Origin: Phycisphaerae bacterium
GTDB taxonomy: Bacteria > Planctomycetota > Phycisphaerae > Phycisphaerales > SM1A02
NCBI GenBank assembly: GCA_002705085.1
Contig: PAHO01000004.1
Span: forward strand, 1-55,912
Reading direction: 5' to 3'
Length of the DNA stretch: 55,912 bases
Positions 23,475-32,766 of this stretch are shown here, in pieces. A model generated the notes under the pieces. That model searched no databases, was not told the origin of the DNA, and saw only the letters and a program-made list of their open reading frames with translations. How positions within the stretch are numbered: position 1 is the stretch's first letter; each line of letters begins with the position of its first letter. A program made the position numbers and the translations under genes.

Positions 23475-23540
23475 GGTGCGGTCTCTTCGTGGTTGGAATT
23501 CGTGGTCTTTGGGCACTGGCCCGGTACTCCACTATGAGGC

Positions 23541-25319
23541 TTAGAACTCATAAGTGGCAGAAAAATGCACTCGGTTATCGCCAGATTCTGTGTCTCGTCC
23601 GTCCAGATCCGACAAAGCGAACCCCCAGTACAACCGGACTTGAACCGAGCGATCAAAAAGGCCCTCGAGGCCAACACCGGCCCCCAGGAGGTCTTCATCC
23701 ACCTCATAACTCACCACTGGGTTGTTGATTTTGGTCCCGCCTGCGTCGACAAAGCCGCCAAAGGCCACATCCCAGTCTTGGGACTGAAAACGCTGGTTTG
23801 ATGCTGAGGATCGCCCAGGATGCCACCAATATTCGACCGAGGCGGACCACCCTTGGTCGCCCGCGGCGGCGGCTTCGGGATAGCCTCGGATGGTGTTCAT
23901 GCCCCCCAGAACGGTGTAGGCCTGTGGGGCCACCCGGCCGTCCAGAGCTCCACCAACGTTCGCGCGGAGCCGAAACTCCCCAACGCCTTCAGCATCAAGG
24001 AAGCGGCGGAGGTCGATGTTGGCGTTCAGGGAGGACCATGAATCATCCCGCTCGAATCGACCGACATCATCTTCATCGTCGCCACCTTGCCAAGCAAGGG
24101 AGACGCCGCCGCGAAGGGATCCTTGCTCACTGAGATGCTGGACGGAGACCCCTGCTTGGGCGGTCAGCAAACTTGTTTGACCACCACCAATTTCGATGGC
24201 GCCACTGTTGAAGACAAAACTCTGGGTCACGTCAAATCGATCCACGCCAACCCTGAAGAAGGGCGTGACGAAGTGTGGACGTGCAGGGTTGCGTCCCAGT
24301 GGCAGGGGTCTTGGTGAGATGGAATAAGAAAGGCCCGTGCTGTTGCCTTCAAACTCAATCGGCACGCCAAATTGACTTGAGACATATTGGTCTGCGTGGA
24401 AGAAGGCATTGCCTTTCCATGAATCAAACAACGGGTGGGTCCAGCCCGCATTGATGCCGGTGGCATCTGAATCACCGGAGGTTCGCAGTTGCACACTCAA
24501 AACGTCATCACGATCGGTGAGCTGGGTGTCTCGCCATCCAAGAACATAGCGCCACTGGCTTGTTCCTTGAGTGCCGGTATTTTCAGTCGCAATCGTCCAT
24601 ACTTGAGGATCCCGTTCGGTGATGTTGAAGTCCACCACCGCCAGTCCAGGCTCTGAACCTCGCCCCAAACCCACATCAACCGTGCGACCCGGGTGCAACG
24701 ACAGTTCGGCGGCAAAAGCCTCCAAAGACTCACGGGTCAACAGTTCTCCTGGCTGTACGGGAGCACGCTTGCGAATGGAATCATGAACAGGGTGATTGAT
24801 TCGTTCGGACGGGGCAATCTCAGACCGTTCGCCAACTCGAGTGCCGGAGGCCAAGGTTCGAACGTCTTCGATGATGTTCGTGATCACCAAGAAAACAAGC
24901 GTTTCTTTGTCGCTTCGGTTGTCGACACCGGTCTGCCGATCGATGTCTTTGGGAACAACAAAAACACCCACCAACCCGAGATCTTGGTTGAGGGCTTGCA
25001 GGAGGCCTTCGTTGATTTTTTGCAGCCCGGCCACCGAGAACTCCATGTTGGCTCTTCGGTTCAGGCCGCCGAGACTCCATCGGGCTTGTTCACCAGCATC
25101 AATGAAGCCCTCCCGGATGGTCAATGGCAGGGGGGTCGACATCAATTGCTCTCGCAATTGTTCTTCTTGTGCCATCGAGGGTCTGAATTCAATCTTGAGT
25201 TCACTCGTGGCGTATCTCATGGCTTGGATGTCAGCGTTGTCAGAGGCGTCTTGAGCGACCGCGGTGGCGGCCCACACACAAGCGAAACAGACAATCAACA
25301 TTTGACGGATGACAGGCAT
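23541..25319 (-). CDS. TpsB-type outer-membrane transporter (FhaC/ShlB family)
   Basis: A 592-residue protein with a signal peptide (MLIVCFACVWAATAVA) and a POTRA-like periplasmic region (about residues 35-215). A 16-strand-type barrel follows, with the family motif TIRGYPE near residue 478 and a terminal Phe (HFSATYEF). It should bind the TPS domain of the exoprotein encoded 66 bases downstream and move it across the outer membrane. The ATG at 25319 was chosen because GGAG lies seven bases before it and the signal peptide begins there; the frame stays open much further upstream. The 232-base divergent region to the lipoprotein gene probably holds its promoter, but no clear boxes were found. 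Confidence 0.88.
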   Translation of the reverse strand: MPVIRQMLIVCFACVWAATAVAQDASDNADIQAMRYATSELKIEFRPSMAQEEQLREQLMSTPLPLTIREGFIDAGEQARWSLGGLNRRANMEFSVAGLQKINEGLLQALNQDLGLVGVFVVPKDIDRQTGVDNRSDKETLVFLVITNIIEDVRTLASGTRVGERSEIAPSERINHPVHDSIRKRAPVQPGELLTRESLEAFAAELSLHPGRTVDVGLGRGSEPGLAVVDFNITERDPQVWTIATENTGTQGTSQWRYVLGWRDTQLTDRDDVLSVQLRTSGDSDATGINAGWTHPLFDSWKGNAFFHADQYVSSQFGVPIEFEGNSTGLSYSISPRPLPLGRNPARPHFVTPFFRVGVDRFDVTQSFVFNSGAIEIGGGQTSLLTAQAGVSVQHLSEQGSLRGGVSLAWQGGDDEDDVGRFERDDSWSSLNANIDLRRFLDAEGVGEFRLRANVGGALDGRVAPQAYTVLGGMNTIRGYPEAAAAGDQGWSASVEYWWHPGRSSASNQRFQSQDWDVAFGGFVDAGGTKINNPVVSYEVDEDLLGAGVGLEGLFDRSVQVRLYWGFALSDLDGRDTESGDNRVHFSATYEF

Positions 25320-25551
25320 GAACAACTCCGGGAAGCGTGAACCGTTCATTATGACAGCGATTGAAGCAGTCACCGCGAAGAAGTGTGAAATACGGTGCGT
25401 TTGGCGAGGGGCCGTCCGATAAAACAGGGGCGTTCTGGTTGTGCCATCTGGGAGGGTTGTGCCTCGCAAAGTCTTCGATCGAACAGAAGCCGGTTGGGGT
25501 TCGGAACGATGAAGACGCTTGGCCGGCTTGACCGGCGAAAGGACACGCACC

Positions 25552-25866
25552 ATGAACCGGATTTGCATGATTCTCGGACTTGCCTCGGCCACACTTTGTG
25601 GTTGCACGGCCACCACGCAAACAATGGCGAGCCCTGGAGCGATGGAGTCATCTTCAATGCTGTTGGGGGCTGGTGATGATTTGGGTCTTGCGACACACTT
25701 GGAACTTTCTTATCTCGAGGGAGACATGACGGCTTTGGAGTGTCTGGTGCATTTCGAGCAATGTCAGTTGGATGTGCCGCAATCCGTTCTTTCCGCGGCG
25801 CATGTGGAGTTCCAAGTTCTGGCCACCGGGATCCAGGATGAGTGGAGGATGGACGGCGTAGAGTGA
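25552..25866 (+). CDS. Small lipoprotein of unknown function
   Basis: A 104-residue protein. The signal MNRICMILGLASATLCGC ends in a lipobox with the lipidated Cys18. The mature part is acidic and partly helical (DLGLATHLELSYLEGD). AAAGGA lies nine bases before the ATG and decides this start over an upstream in-frame ATG. It is divergent from tpsB and is followed by a hairpin terminator. No family was recognised. Confidence 0.75.
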   Translation: MNRICMILGLASATLCGCTATTQTMASPGAMESSSMLLGAGDDLGLATHLELSYLEGDMTALECLVHFEQCQLDVPQSVLSAAHVEFQVLATGIQDEWRMDGVE

Positions 25867-25873
25867 ATGAAGA

Positions 25874-25894
25874 AGAGCCCGTTGCTCTCTTTTT
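25874..25894 (+). terminator. Terminator between the lipoprotein gene and tRNA-Arg
   Basis: AGAGC and GCTCT form a 5-bp stem with a CCGTT loop, followed by C then TTTTT, eight bases after the lipoprotein stop codon. The stem is short but the T-run is clear. Confidence 0.6.
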
Positions 25895-25918
25895 CCGCTA
25901 TATTGGGCCCTTCACCCT

Positions 25919-25992
<74 letters not shown>

Positions 25993-25994
25993 TT

Positions 25995-26025
25995 GACCCT
26001 CCAGAGATTCGGAGGGTCTTTTTTT
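25995..26025 (+). terminator. Rho-independent terminator of tRNA-Arg
   Basis: GACCCTCC and GGAGGGTC form a perfect 8-bp stem with an 8-base loop, followed by seven T. It starts directly after the tRNA 3' end. Confidence 0.92.
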
Positions 26026-26067
26026 GTTTTGCGAAGCAAACCCAAAGTTTGTGCGTACCTTTGCATC

Positions 26068-29000
26068 ATGCTGGGAACGCTGATTCTGTCCGTTTTGTGT
26101 GCTTCAACCACTCCGGCCCTCCCGCCACAAGCGTGTACGGAGTTGGGCATTGAACGGGGAACGGTTCAAGATCTTCCTGAGATTGAATTTGGTTCTTCCG
26201 GTTCGTTCATGTTGACATTGGATGGGAAGCCACGCTTGGTTCGTTTGGTCCCGTGGTCCCTTCGGGAGCGTGGGTTCAGTGTGGAAGGTGACCCTTTGGG
26301 TTTGGTGGATCAGCGGGAACGTTTGTGGCGGGGCAGCGTCGAACCGGGGGGATTGCGTATTTCTTGTTCGCGTCTGCGTGACGGGTGGTGGGGGCGAGTT
26401 GTTGGGGACGATGGCCAATCTTGGATGCTTGAACCCTGGGGTGAGCACACCGCGGTCTACAACTCCTTGGATGCCTTGGAATGTGGGGGGATCTGCGGGG
26501 TTGAGGATTGGATGATCAAAGACAGCCGCGGTCCGGTGATTGCGAATGCGGGTGGCCCCGGGGGAGGGGGCGGACTTCAAGTCTGTGGTCTCGCGGCCGA
26601 GGCCGATTGGGCTTTTTTTCAAACCTGGGGCGCCGACGCTCTGGGCCGGGTCGAGTCTGTCCTTGATGCCATGAATCTGCAGTATGAATCTGAGGTTGGC
26701 ATTACCCATGATTTGTCCTACTTCCTGGTCCGCACTTCGTCCGGTGATGATCCTTACGGGAGCATCACCAACCCGTCCAGTTTGCTCTCACAGTTTGGCT
26801 CTTGGTGGAATGCCAACCAACAACTCATCGAACGTGATGTTGCCCACCTTTTCACCGGAAAAGATTTGGATGGCGGTGTGATCGGGGTTGCGTATCTGGG
26901 GGTGATTTGCACCAGCAACGCCTATGGGTTGGATCAAGAGTTCGGCAATTTCAACTGTCGCACCGACTTGATCGCCCATGAGCTAGGGCACAACTGGTCG
27001 GCCGATCATTGTGATTGTGGCAATCCGCAGTACACGATGAACCCGAGCATTACCTGCGCGAACCAATTCAGTCCTTCCCAGACGGTGGCAGACATCACCG
27101 GATTTCGCTCAACCCGAAGTTGTCTCGAGTCGGCCCCCATCCGATGTTGTCTGCTTGATGGTTCCTGCCAAGCGATCTTCCGGGACGCTTGTTTGAACTT
27201 GGGTGGTTTTTTGGATTCGACCGACGCCAGCTGTCCACCGGAGGCTTGTACGCAGACTTGGGCGTGTTGCTTCCCTGATGGTGTGTGCATGGAGGGTGAT
27301 CCAGCCTCTTGCTTCTCGGCCGGAGCGTCCGTTGGCGCCCTCAACTCCACTTGCGCAACGACCGCATGCGATCCGGCACGAGCCCCGGTGACCAGCGAAG
27401 TGTTCATCGACCTGCACCCTGAAGGTGGTCGGACCGAGATCTGGCGTTCCGAACTCAGCCAATTTCCGAGTGTGGGCAAAATTCTCGGGGTGACCGGCAC
27501 CACCGAGCGACCTTTGGTGTTGGCTTCGGCCACCGAGCTTCGACAAAATCCAACTGGTCTGGGTCGTCTTGGCGATTTCCCCGGGGCGTTCTCGGGCCCG
27601 GGAGATTCTTGGGTGGTGATCGGTGAGCCTGATGCGCACGAAACGGCGTTTACCTCTGGTTTTGCGGGGGTTGACCCCAACGCATCGGTGGTCTCCGGAT
27701 TCGGTTTCTTGGAAGACCAAGGTGGGGCGATTTTTGATCAAGATCCGTCCAGTTCTCCGGTGGTTGGCGAGTCCACGCTGGCCCAAGTGTCAACTGATGG
27801 TCGTTTGGTCTATCGGGGTTCATTGCTGATCGAGGAAACCGGAGGGGGGCTCCGAGAAATTCCATTTGTGATCGAAACCCAAACTGGGTCATGTTGTTAT
27901 CCCGACGGCCAATGTTCGGTGGAGCCAGAGGTTTTCTGCAATTCATCTGGTGGTGTCTGGCAAGGTGCCGAGGTGCGGTGCAGCGACACTGCCTGCCCGC
28001 CTCCGCCACCATTGAATTGCCAAGGTGATGTGGACTCCAGCGGGACCGTGAACTTCGACGACATCCTGTTGGTGCTCAATGCGTGGGGGCCATGCGGTGA
28101 TCCGTGTCCCGAGGATATTGACGACAACGGCACGGTCGGGTTTGCTGAGATCCTGTTGGTTCTGAATGCCTTTGGCGATTGTCCACTCCCTCCACCTCCT
28201 CTAGATCGCACGGGTTCCTGTTGTTTGCCAGACGGATCCTGCGGAGCATCGGTCTCGGCCACGGATTGTGAGGCCAGTGGTGGACAGTTCAATGGTCAAG
28301 GCTCGATCTGTCCAACCAATTTGTGCCAGGTTGATCGTGGAGGTTGCTGTTTGAGCGACGGGATCTGTCAGGACAGTACCGCGATTGCATGCGTTCAACT
28401 CGGCGGTTCGTATCGCGGTGCCGATGTCTCCTGTGAGAGTTACTTCTGTCCTACCGCACCAACCGCCAACGATGATGATGCAGTGTTGGCCCCAGAGGGC
28501 TCGGTGGTGCTCGACGTCTTGGCCAACGACATTGATGTCGAAGGCTTTGGTCTGAGTTTGGCTTCGTTTGATGCCACCTCGACTTTGGGTGGAAGCATCA
28601 CTCAAGATGGCGATGGGTTGCGCTACGTCGCGCCTTCGGCCACCGGCGTGGACACGTTTGGGTATCAGGTGCAATCGATCTTTGGATTGATCTCGGAAGG
28701 CACCGTGGTGATCGAATTGACCGACGCGCTCCCGGGTGTGCAGGTCGAGTACTACGCCCTAGATGCGTTGAGCGAATTGCCGGACTTTGGCCCGCTGGTG
28801 CCGATCTCCGCCGAAGTGTTGCCCTTGATCAATCTGCCATCGACCGGCGGGGATTTTGCGGGTTCTGGGCTCTCTGACAACGTCGGGGCGGTGTTCGAAG
28901 CCCAAATTCTTTTCCCTGCTCCTGGCGTCTGGACCTTGTTCACCGAAAGCGATGATGGGTCTCGTTTGTTGGTTGATGGCGTCCAAATCGTCGACAATGA

Positions 29001-29178
29001 CGGTTTGCACGGCATGCAGGAGCGTTCTGGAACGATTGAGATCGACCAAATCGGTCCTCGTGACGTGAGGGTGGAGTTCTTTGAACGCGGTGGGGGCGCG
29101 GGCATCATCGTGCGTTGGGAAGGGCCGGGAACGGGTAAAACCGTGGTTCCGGGCAGTGCGTGGTCTTACACGCCATAA
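26068..29178 (+). CDS. Secreted modular metzincin metalloprotease with dockerin and PA14 domains
   Basis: A 1036-residue protein with signal peptide MLGTLILSVLCASTTPALP. A pro-region is followed by a reprolysin-type domain. It has the zinc motif HELGHNWSADH (His304, Glu305, His308, His314) and a Met-turn (YTMNPSI, Met324). Then come two six-Cys modules (from residue 359), a beta domain and a third module. A dockerin type I-like pair is at about 653-706 (GDVDSSGTVNFDDILLVLNA, EDIDDNGTVGFAEILLVLNA). Two more modules, a cadherin/tandem-95-like domain (from ~798) and a C-terminal PA14 domain (~890-1032) follow. It likely digests extracellular protein while bound to the surface or to glycans. The ATG at 26068 follows the tRNA terminator. 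Confidence 0.85.
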   Translation: MLGTLILSVLCASTTPALPPQACTELGIERGTVQDLPEIEFGSSGSFMLTLDGKPRLVRLVPWSLRERGFSVEGDPLGLVDQRERLWRGSVEPGGLRISCSRLRDGWWGRVVGDDGQSWMLEPWGEHTAVYNSLDALECGGICGVEDWMIKDSRGPVIANAGGPGGGGGLQVCGLAAEADWAFFQTWGADALGRVESVLDAMNLQYESEVGITHDLSYFLVRTSSGDDPYGSITNPSSLLSQFGSWWNANQQLIERDVAHLFTGKDLDGGVIGVAYLGVICTSNAYGLDQEFGNFNCRTDLIAHELGHNWSADHCDCGNPQYTMNPSITCANQFSPSQTVADITGFRSTRSCLESAPIRCCLLDGSCQAIFRDACLNLGGFLDSTDASCPPEACTQTWACCFPDGVCMEGDPASCFSAGASVGALNSTCATTACDPARAPVTSEVFIDLHPEGGRTEIWRSELSQFPSVGKILGVTGTTERPLVLASATELRQNPTGLGRLGDFPGAFSGPGDSWVVIGEPDAHETAFTSGFAGVDPNASVVSGFGFLEDQGGAIFDQDPSSSPVVGESTLAQVSTDGRLVYRGSLLIEETGGGLREIPFVIETQTGSCCYPDGQCSVEPEVFCNSSGGVWQGAEVRCSDTACPPPPPLNCQGDVDSSGTVNFDDILLVLNAWGPCGDPCPEDIDDNGTVGFAEILLVLNAFGDCPLPPPPLDRTGSCCLPDGSCGASVSATDCEASGGQFNGQGSICPTNLCQVDRGGCCLSDGICQDSTAIACVQLGGSYRGADVSCESYFCPTAPTANDDDAVLAPEGSVVLDVLANDIDVEGFGLSLASFDATSTLGGSITQDGDGLRYVAPSATGVDTFGYQVQSIFGLISEGTVVIELTDALPGVQVEYYALDALSELPDFGPLVPISAEVLPLINLPSTGGDFAGSGLSDNVGAVFEAQILFPAPGVWTLFTESDDGSRLLVDGVQIVDNDGLHGMQERSGTIEIDQIGPRDVRVEFFERGGGAGIIVRWEGPGTGKTVVPGSAWSYTP

Positions 29179-29185
29179 CCGAGCG

Positions 29186-29214
29186 TTGACCGATACGAGT
29201 GAAGGGGGTCGAAT
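29186..29214 (+). promoter_or_regulatory. Candidate promoter of the pyruvate dehydrogenase operon
   Basis: TTGACC (29186-29191) and TCGAAT (29209-29214) are separated by 17 bases. They match the -35 and -10 consensus at 5/6 and 4/6. They lie in the 101-base gap before pdhA and would give a leader of about 60 bases. Confidence 0.35.
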
Positions 29215-29279
29215 GGGTCCCCGCCGGTGTATCATTTGCGATTCGATCCGCTTCCTCGGATTGCGAATGGAGTGACGCC

Positions 29280-30371
29280 ATGACGACGCTTTCCCATCCT
29301 GCCATCGCCGAATCGTTGCCAACCGAGACGCTCCTTGGCTGGCTGCGTGACATGTACCTGATCCGCGAGTTCGAGATCCGGACCATGCAGGCTTACCAGA
29401 ACAAGAAGATCGGTGGTTTTTGCCACGTGTACATCGGTCAAGAGGCCGTGGCAGTGGGTTGCGTGGCCGCCACACGGAACGATGATCCTTTGGTTACCGC
29501 TTACCGCGATCATGGCCATGGTTTGGCTCGTGGGATGGACCCCAAGTACGGCATGGCCGAAATGTTTGGCAAGCTGGCGGGCTGTGCCAAAGGCAAAGGC
29601 GGCTCCATGCACTTCTTTGATGCCGCCAACGCGATGTACGGCGGGCACGGCATTGTCGGCGCACAGACGCCGCTCGGTGCTGGCCTTGCGTTCGCGACGA
29701 AATACGAAGACGAAGTCATCGGAGGCGGCAAGAGCGACAAGGTGACGTTGTGCTTCCTAGGTGACGGTGCGGTCAATCAAGGCGCTTTTCACGAAGCCAT
29801 GAACTTGGCGGGCCTGTTCGATCTCCCGGTGATCTTTATCGTTGAGAACAACGGGTATTCCATGGGCACGGCGATCGAACGCGGTACCACCATGGCCCAT
29901 GACCTCGGCGCGAAAGCCCGAGCCAACGGCATCGACCACATCACGATTCAAGGCATGGACGTGATGTCGGTGTATGACGGGATGAAGCCATTTGTCGACC
30001 AGTGTCGAGAAAACAGCCGCCCAGGATTCGTTGACATGCAGACCTACCGGTTCAAAGGTCACTCCATGTCCGATCCGCGAAAGTACCGGACCAAAGAAGA
30101 AGAGGCCCAGTACGAAGCTAAAGACCCAATCGGTCGATTGGAGCAGGTCCTGAAGACCCAGCGTGAGGTGACTGAGGCCGACATGGAAACGATCTACGAC
30201 GCCCAGAAGAAGATCGTGCGTGAGGCGGTTGAGTTCTCCGAGAACGCCCCGGCTCCGGGCTTGGACGAGCTGTACAAAGATGTGTACGTCGAGTCGTTTG
30301 GCCCTTGGACGGGCACCAGCTTGCCCGAGATGCTGGCGAATGACCCCAACTACAACGGAGGTGCCCGGTGA
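29280..30371 (+). CDS. pdhA: Pyruvate dehydrogenase E1 component, alpha subunit
   Basis: A 363-residue protein of usual length. It has the thiamine diphosphate motif GDGAVNQGAFHEAMNLA ... VENN from residue 161, preceded by conserved YRDHGHGLARG and GKGGSMHFF segments. With the beta subunit it decarboxylates pyruvate and passes the acetyl group to the lipoyl arm of E2. Phosphorylation-loop-like RYRTK-type sequence is present (DPRKYRTKEE), as in other E1 alpha chains. The start is the ATG at 29280 with GGAG before it; an upstream in-frame ATG at 29199 lacks support. It overlaps pdhB by four bases (GTGA), so the pair is translationally coupled. Confidence 0.93.
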   Translation: MTTLSHPAIAESLPTETLLGWLRDMYLIREFEIRTMQAYQNKKIGGFCHVYIGQEAVAVGCVAATRNDDPLVTAYRDHGHGLARGMDPKYGMAEMFGKLAGCAKGKGGSMHFFDAANAMYGGHGIVGAQTPLGAGLAFATKYEDEVIGGGKSDKVTLCFLGDGAVNQGAFHEAMNLAGLFDLPVIFIVENNGYSMGTAIERGTTMAHDLGAKARANGIDHITIQGMDVMSVYDGMKPFVDQCRENSRPGFVDMQTYRFKGHSMSDPRKYRTKEEEAQYEAKDPIGRLEQVLKTQREVTEADMETIYDAQKKIVREAVEFSENAPAPGLDELYKDVYVESFGPWTGTSLPEMLANDPNYNGGAR

Positions 30372-31351
30372 GTCGTCAAATTGAATTCCGTGATGCTTTG
30401 AATGAAGCCATGAGCGAAGAAATGCGGCGTGACCAGCGGGTCTTCCTTCTTGGTGAGGAAGTCGCGCAGTACAACGGCGCGTACAAGGTCTCCCGTGGGA
30501 TGTTGGATGAGTTTGGTCCCAAGCGCATCATCGATACGCCAATTTCAGAATCAGGTTTTGCCGGCATGGCCATTGGTGCTGCCATGCGTGGACTTCGTCC
30601 GATTTGTGAGTTCATGAGTTGGTCGTTCAGTCTGGTCGCCGCCGACCCCATTTTGAACAACGCCCCGAAGATGCTGTACATGTCCGGTGGCCAATTTGGT
30701 TGCCCCATTGTCTTCCGCGGCAATGACGGTGCCGGCGGCCAGCTGGGTTCGACCCACTCTTGGTGCGTGGAAGGTTTGTACTCCAACGTGCCGGGGCTGA
30801 AAATGGTGATCCCATCCAATCCCTACGAAGCCAAAGGCTTGCTCAAGACCGCCATCCGTGATGACGACCCGGTGTTCTTCTTGGAATCCGAACGCATGCT
30901 GGGGGACAAGGGCGAAGTTCCGGAAGAGGAGTACCTGATCCCCTTTGGTAAAGCCAACGTGGTGCGTGAAGGCACCGACTGCACCCTGTTCTCTTGGGGG
31001 CGTCCGGTGAACTTTGCGGTCGAAGCCGCCGAGGAACTGGCCAAGGAAGGTCTCTCCTGTGAGGTGATTGACGGACGCACCATTCGTCCTCTTGACCTTG
31101 AGACGATCGTCCGCAGTGTGAAGAAAACCAATCGTCTGGTGGTCATTGACCAGTCGTGGAGCTTCGGCTCCCCGGGGTCCGAAGTGGCCTCCCAAGTGCA
31201 TGCAGCTTGCTTTGACGATTTGGACAACCACGTCCATCGCGTGCACACCCACGATGTTCCCGCCCCGTATGCAGCCAATCTCGAACAAGAGATGCTGCCC
31301 AATGCTCGACGCATCTGTGAAGCGGTTCGCAGCTGCTGCTATGTCGCCTGA
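30368..31351 (+). CDS. pdhB: Pyruvate dehydrogenase E1 component, beta subunit
   Basis: A 327-residue protein of usual length with family segments LGEEVAQYNGAYKVSRG, FGPKRIIDTPISESGFAG, FRGNDGAGGQLGSTHS and ESERMLG. The transketolase C-terminal domain carries EVIDGRTIRPLD. It forms the heterotetrameric E1 with PdhA. The start is GTG, overlapping the pdhA stop. The E2 gene follows after 24 bases. By sequence alone, a branched-chain 2-oxoacid specificity is not excluded, but pyruvate is the best reading given the linked E2. Confidence 0.93.
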   Translation: MSRQIEFRDALNEAMSEEMRRDQRVFLLGEEVAQYNGAYKVSRGMLDEFGPKRIIDTPISESGFAGMAIGAAMRGLRPICEFMSWSFSLVAADPILNNAPKMLYMSGGQFGCPIVFRGNDGAGGQLGSTHSWCVEGLYSNVPGLKMVIPSNPYEAKGLLKTAIRDDDPVFFLESERMLGDKGEVPEEEYLIPFGKANVVREGTDCTLFSWGRPVNFAVEAAEELAKEGLSCEVIDGRTIRPLDLETIVRSVKKTNRLVVIDQSWSFGSPGSEVASQVHAACFDDLDNHVHRVHTHDVPAPYAANLEQEMLPNARRICEAVRSCCYVA

Positions 31352-31375
31352 CCCTGAGCGAGAAGGAATTCAGCT

Positions 31376-32725
31376 TTGTCCATCGAAGTGACCATGCCCC
31401 GCTTGTCCGACACCATGGAGTCGGGCACCATCGTTGAGTGGAAAGTTGCCGTTGGCGACAAAGTCTCTTCTGGAGATGTCGTTGCCGATGTTGAAACCGA
31501 CAAGGCCACCATGGAACTCGCGGTCTATGACGACGGCACCATCGCCTCCATTGATGTGGAGCCAGGCCAGCAGGTTGATGTCGGCACGGTGATCGCATTG
31601 CTTGCCGAAAAAGGCGAGGATCCAGCGAACCTCAAACCTGCATCTGCTGCAGCCGCGCCAGCGACAGCTCCGGCGCCGGCTCCAGAACCAGAACCAACTC
31701 CAGCCCCGGCTGCAAGTGCAGTGGGTTCGGTCCCGCCTCCTGCATCTTCGTCTGGAGGAGGCATGCGAATCAGCCCGGTGGCACGGCGGATGGCCGAAGC
31801 GGCTGGGATTCCGTTGTCCACGATCGTGGGCACGGGTCCTTCAGGTCGCATCATCAAGCGTGACGTTGAAGCGGCGTTGGCGGCCGGTGCCGAGACGGCG
31901 GCCAGCGTGCCACCGGCCATCAATGTGCCGGCCGTGGCCGCCGCGCCAATCGCGCAGCCGGTTGCTCCAGCTTCATCCACCGCCATTACCCCAATCGAAT
32001 CCATGGCCGGCCACGGATCCCCGATGGCCAGCCGGCGGGTGCCACTGTCCAACATGCGGCAAGTGATCGCACGGCGGTTGGTCGAATCCAAAACCACCAT
32101 CCCGCACTATCAAGTTTCGATGTCGTTCGACATGGATCCATTGATGACGATGCGCAAGGACCTCAACGAGAAATTGGCCGGGGGCGACGTGAAGTTGTCG
32201 GTCAACGACTTCTTGGTCCGGGCCGCTGCTTTGGCCATGCACCAGCATCCTGACTTCAACGCTTCGTTCGATGGTGATGCCATTGTGCAACACGGCGCGG
32301 TCAATGTTGGCGTGGCCATCTCCCTTCCTGAAGACAAAGGTGGGGGACTTGTGGTGGGGGTGATTCGGGATGCCGATCGCAAGAGCTTGCGCATGATCTC
32401 TGCTGAGTCCAAAGCCCTCGCCGAGAAGGCCCGCACCCGAGGCTTGGCCCCGGAGGACATGGAAGGCGCTACCTTCACCATCTCCAACTTGGGGATGTTT
32501 GGCGTTGACCACTTCACGGCCATCATCAATCCCCCCAACAGTGCGATCCTCGCCGTGGGTGGCGCCTTGAAGCAGCCCGTGGTCCGGGGTGATGCCATCG
32601 AAGTGGGTCACCGAATGACCGCAACGTTGTCGAATGATCACCGGGTCATTGATGGTGCGATGGCGGCGCGTTGGTTGCAGACGGTTCGTGAATCCGTTGA
32701 GCACCCGACACTATTGCTGGTGTAA
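31376..32725 (+). CDS. pdhC: Dihydrolipoyllysine acetyltransferase (pyruvate dehydrogenase E2)
   Basis: A 449-residue protein. The N-terminal lipoyl domain has ETDKATME with Lys43 as the lipoylation site. A long Ala/Pro linker is followed by a peripheral-subunit-binding domain (RISPVARRMAEAAGIP ... GRIIKRDVEAAL). The catalytic domain ends with the DHRVIDGAMAARWL motif, whose His and Asp are catalytic. It transfers the acetyl group from lipoate to CoA. The start is TTG, supported by AAGGA eight bases before it and by the conserved N-terminus right after it. The operon has no E3 (dihydrolipoamide dehydrogenase) gene. Confidence 0.92.
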   Translation: MSIEVTMPRLSDTMESGTIVEWKVAVGDKVSSGDVVADVETDKATMELAVYDDGTIASIDVEPGQQVDVGTVIALLAEKGEDPANLKPASAAAAPATAPAPAPEPEPTPAPAASAVGSVPPPASSSGGGMRISPVARRMAEAAGIPLSTIVGTGPSGRIIKRDVEAALAAGAETAASVPPAINVPAVAAAPIAQPVAPASSTAITPIESMAGHGSPMASRRVPLSNMRQVIARRLVESKTTIPHYQVSMSFDMDPLMTMRKDLNEKLAGGDVKLSVNDFLVRAAALAMHQHPDFNASFDGDAIVQHGAVNVGVAISLPEDKGGGLVVGVIRDADRKSLRMISAESKALAEKARTRGLAPEDMEGATFTISNLGMFGVDHFTAIINPPNSAILAVGGALKQPVVRGDAIEVGHRMTATLSNDHRVIDGAMAARWLQTVRESVEHPTLLLV

Positions 32726-32766
32726 GTGCTGGTGGAAGTTCGAATTCAGGCTAGGGGCGTCAGTTG

